NCBI GenBank assembly: GCA_947179155.2
Contig: OX359283.1
Location: forward strand, 8,804,264 to 8,868,263
DNA: 64,000 nucleotides
Reading direction: 5' to 3'
From: Hedera helix
Lineage: Eukaryota > Streptophyta > Magnoliopsida > Apiales > Araliaceae
Position 1 is the stretch's first letter; each line of letters opens with the position of its first letter. The notes under the pieces were generated by a model that was given only the letters and a program-made list of their open reading frames with translations, was not told the origin of the DNA and ran no database searches. Made by a program: the position numbers and the translations under genes. Shown here in pieces: positions 9,838 to 21,018 of the stretch.

Positions 9838-11734
9838 TGTGACGCCCCCAAAGCGGGCCCACCAATTTGAGTCGTTAAAAGACTACACCAAAATTATTAT
9901 AATACACTATTCAATAATACACAACTAAATCTTCACAATTATTACTATTCTATAATACAGTGAAGACTACTATATCAACTATCTCGGACCGCTACTCCAT
10001 TCCCCTTTCTTCCATGCTAGTCCCGGCTACGCTCTTATTTCCTGAACAATTGAACAAAAAGGAAAGGGTGAGCCCAAATACCCTAATAAAGAATATCATG
10101 ACTAAGATAATGAAAAATAAATTATTCTTAACCTTCAACAGTTGAGTTCTTAATTGAATATAATAGATAACAAGTTTTAAATCAACAGTTGCAGTTAAGT
10201 TATAAATAGCAAGATTAACAACAGTAGTTAAGTTCTTAAATAAAGTTTCACTGCAGCAAAATAGCCACCACTAAGAGAATCAAGTAGATCATGATGTCTA
10301 CTAGCCTCTCTTTTTAAGAAAATCATCATCAACTTTTATCATCTGAAACACTACTGGTCATGATTATGTCAAACAACAGTTCTTTTTTTTTCCCCCCAAC
10401 CAAAGAGAACATTCATCATGTGTCTTTGTCATCCGACCAAAGACACCAAACAATTCTATCTCCTTTATCCTATATCGCCTTTAACCTATATCTCCTTTAA
10501 CATATCATTTGTGCCCCATGCCATAGATATTCAGAACAACCTGATACTTGATGATTGAAATAACAATAGAGATATAAATAATGAACAGAAGAAACAAGAT
10601 AAACAATAACATTAGGAGTTAACAAATTTGACTTTTTCCAGATTCAAATAAAGTTCAAATTATCAACATGATTTATACAATAAGGTGTTCAAGTCCAAGA
10701 GTAATGTCCAAGATCCATAGAAAAGAAGTTCAACGGTAAGGTTTACGGTACAAGAAATTAGTCCAAAATGTTCACAGTTCAAATAAATGTTCACAATTCA
10801 AAAGTTCAAGGTCCATAAGTTCACAGTCCAAATAAATGTCCACAGTTCAAAAGTTCAAAGTCCATAAGTTCACAGTTCAAATATGACGACAGAAATTTAA
10901 TAGGAATGTTCTTTTCAAAGGGTATTAGATGAAGTGCAAACTATTAAGGGAATATTATTGAATTATTAATTCAAGAATTTTCACCGTTTAATAATATTAG
11001 AGATACAAATGAGATACTTTCTTACCGTAGTAAGTTTAAGTGATAGAAGATGAAAAAGATGGTATCCTTTACAAATAAGAAAGAAAATGATATCCCTTTA
11101 TGATGATGAAAAGAATGATACCCCTTACCGTAATAAATTTATGAGTTTGAAAGAAAAGTGATATCCCTTACCTTATCTCGTGACTAAATACAGCTTTTAT
11201 GAGGTTGATCAATCTATATGTATATTCATAATTTAATTAGTAAGTAACACATACTAATTTCATGTATATAAAATCATCAAAGTGACTATATAAATATACT
11301 TAAAAATAATTTTTAAAGAAAATAATTTTCCAAAGTAATATTTTTCAAAGGAAGTTTTTCAAAATAAATCTTCTAATAGAAGAGTCTTCTAAAGGAAGAA
11401 TTGTAAACTGATGTGTGTGTGAGTGTTTATATAACTTTTAAAAGAAAAACTTACTTGAATAATACTCGTACCCTTCCAGATTTTCAACGCTTAAAATAAT
11501 TTTAATACATTTAGGAAGACACTTATACTAAGAAATATCTTGAGAGTGGAAAGAAGATTGAGTGAGGAATGCATAAAACTCCTTATGTTAAGCCCCCTAT
11601 TTATAGCCAGAGCCTAACTAACTTTTCCACACACACGTTACACATTTTAATCTCATCTTTTAATTTGAACCATTCATCAACCAACACACGTTTCACACTT
11701 TAATTTGCACCGCTCAATGACTATCATGCGTTTC

Positions 11735-11845
11735 ACGCTTACACGTGATACACATTTACACGCGTTACACATTTACGCGTGTTACAGACTTACACGTGTT
11801 ACACATTTACACATGTTGCACACGTACACGCATTACACATATTCA
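11735..11845. repeat. Tandem TTACACGTGTTACACA-type words (G-box-like) in LTR of element B
   Basis: Six to seven degenerate copies of a 16-17 bp word. Several contain the CACGTG or ACGCGT palindrome (TTACACGTGTTACACA). The 5' LTR has the same block in shorter form at about 22840-22920. It lies just upstream (minus strand) of the TATA-like box at 11597, so it could serve as an upstream element. Confidence 0.8.
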
Positions 11846-11935
11846 TATTATTTTATTAATTTAATATCTCAATTATTAAACATACCGTGTTTTTCAAATA
11901 ATAAATTTGTCTAACTGTTTAATACAAGTGACTAT

Positions 11936-12180
11936 TACTATAATAATTATTGGCCCAATAATGCAAGATGTTGTGCATTATGACAATTATTGATTCAATA
12001 ATATAGAACACTATGCAATTAATAATGTAAAATATTGTGTAATGACAATTATTGATTCAATAATGTAAAATGATGTGTAATGACAATTATTGATTCAATA
12101 ATATAAAATGCTGTGTAATGACAATTATTGATGAAATATTGTGTAATAGCCACTTTATCAGTTCCATAATTTAAATATTG
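11936..12180. repeat. 38-bp tandem repeats with TATTGATTCAATA palindrome
   Basis: Several copies of a 38-bp unit containing GACAATTATTGATTCAATA and TGTGTAA. The spacing was checked between 12074 and 12112. The matching block in the 5' LTR is about 23022-23260. Copies differ slightly between the two LTRs. Confidence 0.85.
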
Positions 12181-12795
12181 TGTAATATTGTGTGCTACTA
12201 TGAAATACCACGTGCTACAGTAAAATATCATGTGCTACAGTAAAATGCTGTGAAGACCCCAAATCCAGGTTCAATAACCTCGGTTTTGGTTCTCACTGTA
12301 CAATACTTAATAACAATTAAATACATAATTTGTATTTAAACTTCGCGGAATAATACAAAAGGTTCCTTATAAAAAAGCTACACTACCCAAGGTCGATTAA
12401 CCTTAATATAACATTACATATCTTAAGGGAATACAAAAGATTTACAAAAGAAATTACATATAAGTAATTAATCTAGCATGCTTCAAGCTAATTTAAGCTT
12501 TGGCTTTTCCCTTGCCTTTGTCTGGTTTTGAACATTCGGGCTTAGTTAAAAATAAGTCATGATATAGCAAGAATGAACAACTAAATGGCTCAGCAAGTTT
12601 ATAAACAAATAACATAAGATATATCATGATGAAACAGAAATTAACATCAGGGTTTTGAACAATAGCTAACAATTGTGAAAGGACAAGAATTAATTTTCAA
12701 TAACAGAATGGATTGACTCTTTATTGCTGAGTGGTCTTTAAGGACCATGAACTACTACTAAGGTAGAATAGACATTTGTTTATACTTGACTCCTC

Positions 12796-12820
12796 AAAAA
12801 AAAAAAAAAAAAAAAAAAAC
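12796..12820. repeat. Poly(A) run inside solo LTR C
   Basis: A single A run of about 24 bases after CTCC. The related LTR at 57850-62229 lacks it at the matching place (about 58365), so it grew or was lost after the copies separated. Confidence 0.85.
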
Positions 12821-13489
12821 TAGTACTCGAGGTGATCAACCTCTTGTACCATATGTATATGCATAATATTTAGACATTTTGCGCAAATTCGGTTTTTTGA
12901 CATAAAAATCCCCTAAATTAGGGTTGTTTATTCTCAATCTTACTATAAGAATCCGCACCAACCAATGATGTGGATAAACTTTTAAAATATTCAATTTGAT
13001 GAATTTAAACATGCATTGTCTAGCCGAAACAATTAGCTTAGACATTCTTAAACAGTTCTTGAATTAATGAACTAAAACATTTGCAACAATACTATGTGCG
13101 AATACAATAACAGTAATGATGTGGAATAATTTTAGATAATTAACCCACTCAAAACTCTGTCAAATAACTACGAGTGTAGATACCTGCTCAACAATAATTG
13201 AATTGCTCAATGTAAATAAGGTAGAAGAAAACTTACAACAACAAATACAAGTTAGGGTTAAGGAAAACTTACCTCGTGCGTAGTCTACTGCTAACCAATT
13301 CAATTAATTCTCTTTTAATAGACCTAACAATTAATCAGTTTGATCTTAAATTAATATCATATACACATTTATATGATAACCTTTATCACTCTTACTTTAC
13401 CACATAATGATATAAACACATAGGTAATATTATCACTACTTGATAATATTTCAATCACATAAAACCTATATTAATTATTTAATATAGCT

Positions 13490-14085
13490 CACACACTTAT
13501 CTAATATTATTAATAATTTAATAATATTTTATTAACCTTGTAATATTATTAATCATTTAATAATATTTTATTAAACACCTAATATTATTAATCCATTAAT
13601 AATATTTTATTAGTATTTTAATATTATTAATTATTTAATAATATTTTATTTATTAGCTAATATTATTACCCATCTAATAATATTTTATCAATTATCTAAT
13701 ATTATTAATCATTTAATAACATTTTAATCATTATTTAATAATATTAACTATTTAATAATATTTTATTAATTATCTAATATTATTAGTTATTTAATAATAT
13801 TTTAATCATTATATAATATTATTAACCATTTAATAATATTTACATCTTTTTTTAATATTATTATTCTTTTAATAATATTTTATTAATATTCTAATATGAT
13901 TAACTATTTAATAATATTTTAGTTATATTCTAATATTATTATTCATTTAATAATATTTTATTGCCTTCATAATATTATTATACATTTAATAATATTTTAA
14001 TAATTTTCTAATATTATTATGTTAATAATAATATTTTATTAATTTAATTTATATTATTAAACATTTAATAATATTTATCCTCTTT
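13490..14085. repeat. 39-bp AT minisatellite in solo LTR C
   Basis: About 15 imperfect copies of a 39-bp unit of the form TAATATTATTAATNATTTAA then TAATATTTTATTnnnnn. The two halves (TAATATTATTAA and TTAATAATATTA) are inverted relative to each other, so each unit can fold back on itself. The same unit occurs at 58980-60118 and, reverse-complemented, at 43560-44280. Confidence 0.92.
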
Positions 14086-14159
14086 TACTTATTAATTCAA
14101 CTATCATTAATTTTTAAAAATACTCTTATTGAGTCCAAAAATAATAAAATATTTTTCAT

Positions 14160-14345
14160 TTTTTGACCCGGACCGACCTGGCCAAAACCGACCCGACCCA
14201 GCAAAAATCGAAAAATCGGACCAGCGCTGCCGGCGCTCGGAATGAATCGAGTCCAGCACTACTGGCGCTGGAAGCAGAATGTCTGAGCGCTACCGGTGCT
14301 CAGTTTTGAACTGAAACAGCGCCGCCGACGCTGGGGTATTTCGAC
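14160..14345. repeat. GC-rich block with repeated AGCGC..GCGCT words in solo LTR C
   Basis: A GC-rich island in AT-rich LTR. Words such as CAGCGCTGCCGGCGCTCGG, AGCACTACTGGCGCTGG, GAGCGCTACCGGTGCTC and AGCGCCGCCGACGCTGG have the same plan: two inverted arms around a short centre. GACCCGGACC/GACCCGACCC words precede them. The block sits directly beside the minisatellite. Confidence 0.85.
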
Positions 14346-15993
14346 CAAAATTTAGAAATTTTCAACTGAGTTATTTTGATTAAAACTTGTATAAAATGAA
14401 ATCTACACATTCAAATGACGCACAATCAGTGTTGATGTGTTCCTTCTTGTTTTATAATATTTCATAGTTCGATCACATTTTTGAAATCGTTTGGATACAA
14501 ATTTAAAGATCGAACCACTTAGGGTTTAAAAATGACATACTTTATGCTAAAAGTCATAACTTCTTTGTTTTTCCATATTTTTGAAATCTACAAGTTGGGT
14601 TTTCTTTAAAACTCATATATGTAACTTTCTAGCCATGAAAATCTATTTTTCAACTTGTACATTTAAAACTACAACATTAAATACCATATAGTCAACTAGG
14701 ATTTTACCAGTAAAGTTTAATATGGACATTTCTACTATTTTTATGTATATCACTCATACCAAAATATGATTTAAACATATCAAACCATGAATATACATAT
14801 ATAACATAATTTAAGACTTCTATACATCAAAACAACTTTTGATCGGTTAAAAATATATTTTAACCGTTCAAATCATATCTAGACCATAAAAATGAACAAA
14901 GGAAGGTTTAGAGCACTTTTGAACCTTATGGTCTTGGATGCTCTTCTTCTTCTACTTCCAAAGTATGTTGTGAAGCTATTGGACGTTCACCAAGCTACTT
15001 CTCTAGCTATCTCCTTAACTCACAAGTGTTCTCTCTATATTTCTCTTAAATGCTCTTTATTTTCTCTCTTGAATGCTTTAACAATTTACCAACCAACATA
15101 ATAATTGTGTGGAGCACTCTATATATAGCCATTTGTTAAACCCTCATTAACTCTCCTAATCCACCAACATAGTCAAATTAAGGCTTAATTGAGATTACTA
15201 TTGGATGGATTGATTTGTTGATTGACTTGTGATTGACTAGGGTTGGTTCAACCACCACAACATTGTGTACAAGAGAAGCAACATGAAGCATTCAAGCCAC
15301 CCAAGTGGGGCCCCATGAAGTGCCGACCAAATGGCCTTTTTCTTGGCCATTTTCCATTTATTTTTCTAGCTTTTAATTTCATATATACACCTATATATAT
15401 ACATATATGTATCAATGTTGACCAATTTTGACATCCTATTGGGCTCCACAATGGACTCTAGAATATAAATAAGTTGGGCTCATTCAATTAATTTATTTGG
15501 GCTCAATTTATTTATCCTATTGAGCTATCATTTAATAATCTATGTTACATTTAATTAAAACAAGCATTGAGCTAGTTTAATTAATTACATTGTCTAAGGT
15601 TTAATTAATTATATTGACTACTAGGTAAATTTAATTGACCTAGTTTAACATCTCATTTGGATTTAAAATATAATCCAATTAGACTTGATTTAAATAATTT
15701 ATAACATCCTGCTTTATTGCTTTAAATAAATATACACATACTAATGCACAATTAATTAGAACAAAAATTTTAATTTATTGCTAATTATTTAATAAGTATA
15801 ATTACAATATCTAATAGAATTCCTGGTCATTACAAATACCATATTTTACTATACTTTTATCACTTGATATTTTAACAGTTAAAAGTGATAATATTGTTGA
15901 CCATTTTTATTTAGAAATGCTACTGCTGTCGTTTTATTCATCCGACAATATTTCGTTATGGGGTCCACCCATAACTGAATATTTCAGCACCGT

Positions 15994-16088
15994 CGTATGA
16001 ATATTCCCCGTCAAAACGAATATTCATCGACATAATGGATATTCCTCGACAGAACGAATATTTTTCGACTAATCGAATATTGTCCGAT
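15994..16088. repeat. 19-bp tandem repeat CGAATATTCCCCGACAGAA in LTR of element B
   Basis: Five degenerate copies with a 19-bp period (about 15998, 16017, 16036, 16055 and 16074). The matching array in the 5' LTR (23485-23579) is better preserved, for example CAGAACGAATATTCCCCGA. It lies close to the U3 start of the LTR. Confidence 0.9.
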
Positions 16089-16207
16089 ATAAAATTTTTG
16101 CACATAATATCCTTAACTTTAATTTTTATTAATTTTAACACCTTACTATTAAACATAAAATTATGAGAAAAATTTGAAAGCTATTTACTAAAATTCGGGG
16201 TCTTACA

Positions 16208-16240
16208 TCCTCCCCTCCTAATGAAATTTTGTCCCGAAAA
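16208..16240 (-). promoter_or_regulatory. Polypurine tract of element B
   Basis: TCCTCCCCTCCTAATGAAAT on +, so purine-rich on the minus strand, directly adjoining the LTR end TCTTACA. It is the plus-strand primer site typical of this group. Confidence 0.8.
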
Positions 16241-17660
16241 TTTACGTAGTTGGTATTTTGAAGAGATCAGGATACTTAGCTCTTATTTCAAATTCCAACT
16301 CCTAAGTCATTTCCTCAGTATCTTGATTTTTTCATAAAATTTTTACTTGAGGTATAATCTTTGAGCGTAAGATATGCTCTTTCCTATCCAAGATCTTGAC
16401 AGGTACTTCCTTATACGTTAAATCTTTCGCTATCTCATCTTGCTCCAATTCAATAATGTGATTTGGGTCCTTCACATATTTACGTAACATAGATATGTGA
16501 AAAATGTTATGAATGCAGGACATGTTTGATGGTAGATTCTGTAGGCCATAGTTCCTATTCGGTTAAGGATTTCAAATGGCCTAATAAATCGAAAATTGAG
16601 CTTTCCCCTCTTTCCAAACCTTGTAATTCCTTTCCATGGGGAAACACGTAAGAATACATGATCTCCAACGTTGAAACTTTCGTCCTTTCGATACAGATCA
16701 ACATAACTCTTTTGTCGTTCTTGTGCAGCTTGTATTCATTTTCTAATCATTTGGATCTTTTCTGTTGTCATGTGCACCAGCTCAGGTCCCAACAATTTTG
16801 CTTCTCCTACCTCATTCCAACATACTGGAGAGTGACACTTTCGTCTATACAAAGCTTCAAATGGAGCCATTCCTATACTCGCTTGATAATTGTTGTTGTA
16901 AGAGAATTCAACCAGTGGTAAATACTTGTCCCAACTTCCTTTGAAGTCTAGCACACAAAGCCTCAATAAATCTTCAAGAGTCTGAATTGTCCTTTCTGAT
17001 TGTCTATCTGTTTGGGGATGATAAACAGAACTAAATCATAATTCAGTGCCCATAGCTTTTTGTAAACTAATCCAAAATCGTGAAGTGAATCTATGGTCCC
17101 GATCAGAAACTATGGATACTGACATGCCATGCATTCTCATAATCTTACTTATGTACATATTAGCTAGACGCTCAAGTGAATAGTTTTCTCGTATAGGCAA
17201 GAAATGAGCAGACTTGGTCAATCTATCTACAATGACCCAAATCGCATCCAAGCCTTAAGAAACTTTGGGAAGACCCGTCACAAAATCCATATTGATGTGT
17301 TCTCACTTCCATTCGGGAACCTCAAGTGGTTGCAATGGACCCTTATGCACTTGATGCTCCGCCTTAACACGTTGACACGTCAAACACCTCGAGACAAACT
17401 CAACGATCTCTTTCTTTATATTGCTCCACCAAAATGTATGTCGAATGTTACGATACATTTTGGTACTTCCAGGATGAATTGTAAACGGTGTATTGTGTGC
17501 CTCCGTCATGATTTTATACTTCAATTCAAGGTCGTTAGGAACACAGAGTCGAGAGTTGACTTGGAGTATCCTTTTCTCATCGATTCTTTCTTCTGGAATA
17601 GCACATTCTCGTACTTTTCTCATCATATTCATCAGTTCTGGATCAGTAGCTTGAGCAACT
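16241..17660 (-). pseudogene. Element B integrase with chromodomain-type C terminus (broken)
   Basis: On the minus strand from 17632, the zinc finger is HPGSTKMYRNIRHTFWW with CLTCQR, about 17500-17350. The catalytic core follows: MDFVTGLPK for the first Asp (about 17300), VSIVSDRDHRFTS for the second (about 17130) and SERTIQTLED for the Glu (about 16990). After LVEFSYNNNYQASIGMAPFE come the SH3-like region (RVSPWKG) and, at 16523-16300, the tail HNIFHISMLRKYVKDPNHII with DRKEHILRSKIIPQVKILW. That tail resembles the chromodomain region of Tekay/Del-type elements. At least four stops or frameshifts separate these parts. In live relatives this enzyme inserts cDNA and the chromodomain guides it to heterochromatin. 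Confidence 0.88.
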
Positions 17661-17869
17661 TTGACTTTATCGATTAAAGCCGATTATATTCATACGTGCG
17701 CGATCCTCATCTGGGTTTCTGGTGATTTTAGCTCTATCTCCATCTTTGTTAAATCGTACAAAATGTGCCTTTGTGTTGTTAATATTGCATTCGTACTCGC
17801 ATATGATCTTCTACTCAATGCATCAGCTACCACGTTCGCCTTTCCTGGGTGGTACTGGATAGTGTAGTC

Positions 17870-18270
17870 ATAATCCTTTAAAAGCTCAAGCTAACGTCGC
17901 TATCGCATGTTGAGTTCCTGCTGGGTGAAGAAATACTTGAGACTTTTATGATATGTAAAGATCTCACCTTTTCTCCATACAAGTAGTGTCTCCAGATCTT
18001 CAATGCAAAAACGACCGCTGCTAACTCTAGATCATGAGTAGGATAATTTTTCTCATAATCTTTGAGTTGTCGAGAGGCGTAAGCTATAACCTTTCCGTGT
18101 TGCATAAGAACGTATCCTAAACCACTACTTGAAGCATCGCTATAGATAACAAATCCTTCTGATCCTGACGGTATAGTCAGAACAGGGGATGAAACGAGTC
18201 TCTTCTTAAGTTCTTCAAAGCTTTTCTCGCATTCCTTACTCCATTCGTATTTTATATTTTTTTGAGTCAG
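17870..18270 (-). pseudogene. Element B RNase H domain (broken)
   Basis: The frame at 18105-17878 (minus) reads GKVIAYASRQLKDYEKNYPT then HDLELAAVVFALKIWRHYLY, which are typical of the Ty3/Gypsy RNase H, including the catalytic Glu. After YLYGEK a frameshift destroys the TDHKSLKY motif. The 5' part to about 18260 still encodes a recognisable link to the RT thumb in other frames. It degraded the RNA strand of the hybrid during cDNA synthesis. Confidence 0.85.
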
Positions 18271-18274
18271 TTGA

Positions 18275-19151
18275 GTTAGTGGAGTGGCAATTCGAGAAAA
18301 ACCTTCTACAAATATCCGATAATAACCAGCTAAACCCAGAAAACTTCGTACTTCAGTTACTGTCTTAGGTTGCTCCTAGTTTAAAATTGCTTCAATCTTC
18401 GTGGGATCAACCGATATTCCTTGTTTAGAAATAACATGCCCAAGGAATGTTAATTCCTTAAGCCAGAACTCGAATTTCTTCAACTTAGCATATAATTTAT
18501 TTTCACGTAACTTTTGGAGTATCAAACGCAAGTGACGTTCATGATCCTCACAACTCTTCGAGTATATGAGGATGTCATCAATACAACCACAAAATGATTC
18601 AAATATTCTTTGAATATTCGGTTCATCATGTCCATAAAGGCTGCAAGAGCATTAGTTAGTCCAAAAGGCATGACTAAGAACTCATAATGCCTATAGTGAG
18701 TTCTGAAGGCAGTCTTGGGAACGTCATCAGCTCTAACCTTCAACTGATGATAACCAAATTGGAGATCGATCTTTGAAAAATACTGAGAACATTGTAATTA
18801 ATCAAACAAGTCATCAATTCGAGGTAACAGATACCTATTCTTGATGGTGACATGATTCAACTCTCGATAGTCAATGCACAATCTCATACTCCCATCCTTC
18901 TTCTTTATAAATAGAGCAGGGGCACCCCAAGGTGATGTACTTGGTCGTATGAAATCGATATCTAGGAGTTCCTGAAGTTGGACTTTTAACTCTTGAAGTT
19001 CTATAGGAGCCATTCGGTATGGGGCTTTAGAAATAGGTTTAGTACCAGGTTCAAGGTTAATACAGAATTCAATTTCACGGTTTGGGGGTAGGCCAGAAAG
19101 TTCTTCGAGAAATGCATCAGGGAATTCATTAACAATAGAAATATTGTTCAA
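18275..19151 (-). pseudogene. Element B reverse transcriptase (broken)
   Basis: From 19151 (minus) the frame holds FPDAFLEELSGLPPNREIEF, DFIRPSTSPWGAPALFIKKK and LCIDYRELNHVTIKNRYLLP, the conserved N-terminal RT blocks. It stops at 18798. The next frame (18743-18522) has FRTHYRHYEFLVMPFGLTNA. The active-site motif is out of frame: one missing base before GATGAC turns the expected VVFIDDIL into VVVLMTSS. The enzyme cannot be made in one piece. Confidence 0.9.
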
Positions 19152-19186
19152 GTTTACCGAGTTTTTATTTAGATCAGTGACATGAG

Positions 19187-19729
19187 CTAGGAAGGCTTAA
19201 CATCTGTTTTTAATAAACGAATGACTTTATGGCTAGAAATAACAGTTACTGATTTCAAAGGTTTGGTTGCTTGAATTTGCATGATAGGTCGGTTAGGAAT
19301 ATGAAAACTAATGAGCCTATGGAAGCAATCAATTTTAGCATTGTGGGTAGTTAACCAATCAATTCCTAAAATCACATCAAACTCATGCATTTCCAAATTG
19401 ATAAGGTCAACGGGTAGGGTGAGGTTATTGATTTGAATCAAGCCAAATTTATAAACAGTAGATGTAACGGCTATTTCCCCTAATGGAGTTTCAACACATA
19501 AGTCAAAGTCTAAATTTTCAAGAATCAAATTTAAATGTTGAGCACATGCAGGTGAGATAAAAGAGTGGGTAGAACCAATATCTAATAGGGCATAGACTTC
19601 ACAAGAGTTTATGAATAGCTTACCGGTTATCACATTGTTCAGGTTCCGTGCCTTCTGAGACGTTATAACAAAAGCTCTCCCCTGGACTATAGATTTTCCT
19701 TTGTCCGTGCTAGCCTTTGGAGCCATCAT
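19187..19729 (-). pseudogene. Element B aspartic protease domain with altered active site
   Basis: An uninterrupted stretch of 180 codons (minus). YALLDIGSTHSFISPACAQH is the retropepsin active-site loop, and FDVILGIDWL is the conserved second block (ILG-x-DWL). In this family the loop normally reads D-S/T-G; here it is D-I-G, one C-to-T step from ACT. The protease would cut the Gag-Pol polyprotein. Losing the Ser/Thr after the catalytic Asp should weaken or abolish activity. The frame continues from gag without a clear boundary, as usual for a polyprotein. Confidence 0.88.
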
Positions 19730-19739
19730 TGCTGCTAGA

Positions 19740-20838
19740 CTTGATTTTGTGACAGGACAAAATTGAGCAATATGACCTTCTTTCCCACAATTATAACAAG
19801 ACTTGGATTGCTAAGTATAGTTTGGGCTGATATGACCCTCCTGACCACACCTGTAGCATTTTATGGGTGGTCGGTCTCCTCCCCTTAAAACTATTACCGG
19901 TGCTGACGTTGGTGATGGTGCCTTTCCGTGATCGTTGTGGGATCTCTTTCTTTTGAAATTATTCTCACTTGTTTCTCCCCTTCTGTTATCTGGACCAGAA
20001 TTACCATCGAAGTGGTTACTATTTTTTAAATGGTGACTACCGCCTCTATGGTTCTTGTTCCGGTAATTATTTTTGTTATTTCTTCCTATTGGTTGGTCAT
20101 TAGCTCTTGGTTGTAATATTTCATCTTCTTTTTCGACCCTTGAGCCCTATCCACCACATCTGAATATAGATAAAGTTTGTGAGAGATGAGGTGTCGGCGA
20201 ATTTTGGGTCTCAGGCCTCTTAAGAACATGCGAGCCATTCTAGCTTTATCGTCCACCAAATGAGGCGCAAATCTGGATAACTCCGCGAACTTGGCTTCGT
20301 ATTGAGAAATAGTCATGTTCCCTTGTTCTAGTTTAATAAATTTCATCTCTTTCATATGGCGGACACTTTCTGGAAAATACTTTTCATTAAACAAATCCTG
20401 AAACTCCGTCCAGGACATCTCAAGTGCCGAATGATGGGTACGTTTTATCGATTCCCACCAATGTTCTACTTCTCCTCTTAGCATGAAGGTAGCAAATGAG
20501 ACATTTTGATCATCAGTACAGCGCAGAACGTCAAATATCTTTGTCATTTGTTTCAGCCATGCTTAAGCCTTAAGTGGGTTTGGCTTCCCAAAAAATACAG
20601 GTGGCCCCAACTCTTTAAACTGCTTCGCAGTGACCATCCTCGAATTATCAGCATTTCCACCTGTGGGAGTTCCCCTCGCTTGATTTTTCATGAATTGTAT
20701 AAAGTTTCTAAAGAAACCATCACAATTCATATGGCCACCTGCGTTATTTTCAGAAGCTGCAGGAGGATTATTTGTAGCCTCCTGATTTTCTACAGCGTAA
20801 TTCATCCCTTGGTTTTCAGATACCGTTCTAAAATATGA
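19740..20838 (-). pseudogene. Element B gag (retrotransposon gag domain and two zinc knuckles), broken
   Basis: The gag frame enters near 20820 (minus) and is cut by TAA at about 20563, where GKPNPLKA is followed by a stop and then AWLKQMTK. One changed base of a Glu codon explains it. The retrotransposon gag domain follows at 20547-20086: FATFMLRGEVEHWWE, LFNEKYFPESVRHMKEMKF, LEQGNMTISQYEAKFAELSR and FLRGLRPKIRR. Further on, in interrupted frames, are two CCHC knuckles, CYRCGQEGHI (about 19855-19825; its final Cys is not evident) and CYNCGKEGHIAQFC (about 19795-19755). Gag forms the particle and the knuckles bind the RNA. Confidence 0.9.
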
Positions 20839-21000
20839 TCACAAAACAAAGGTTAGTTTAAACAAACCGACTTGTCACTTTTTGTCTCTTCATTCAAGTC
20901 AACTAGCAAAATTTAACCTAGGTAGGACACACTAGCGAAGGTAACTAATCATCTCTCCCCTCCTAGTTCTAATCCCAGATCTTCATGCAAGATCATATCC

Positions 21001-21018
21001 CTAAGCTCTGATATCAAC
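21001..21018 (-). promoter_or_regulatory. Primer binding site of element B (tRNA-iMet type)
   Basis: Immediately inside the 5' LTR, the minus strand reads TTGATATCAGAGCTTAG, close to the TGGTATCAGAGC sequence complementary to the 3' end of initiator tRNA-Met, used by most plant Ty3/Gypsy chromoviruses. Confidence 0.85.

Larger units (their letters stand above)
12249..15834 (-). mobile_element. Solo LTR C (3.6 kb) nested in the 3' LTR of element B
   Basis: It starts TGTGAAGACCCC and ends GGTCATTACA on +, the reversed ends of a TGTAATGACC..TCACA LTR. The other LTR of element B is uninterrupted at the same point (about 23300). The flanks are AATGC (12244-12248) and AATAC (15835-15839), a 5-bp duplication with one change; the uninterrupted copy reads AATAC. 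No internal region is present, so this is a product of LTR-LTR recombination. It contains the 39-bp AT minisatellite, a GC-rich block, and a minus-strand TATA-like box (CTATATATAG, 15119-15128). Confidence 0.92.
9838..16207 (-). repeat. 3' LTR of element B (split by the solo LTR at 12249-15834)
   Basis: Two parts, 9838-12248 and 15835-16207, together about 2.78 kb, match the 5' LTR at 21019-23697 along their length with scattered substitutions and short indels. Ends on + are TGTGACGCCC and TCTTACA. A minus-strand TATA-like box (CTATAAATAG) lies at 11597-11606, with its partner at 22749-22758. Confidence 0.92.
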
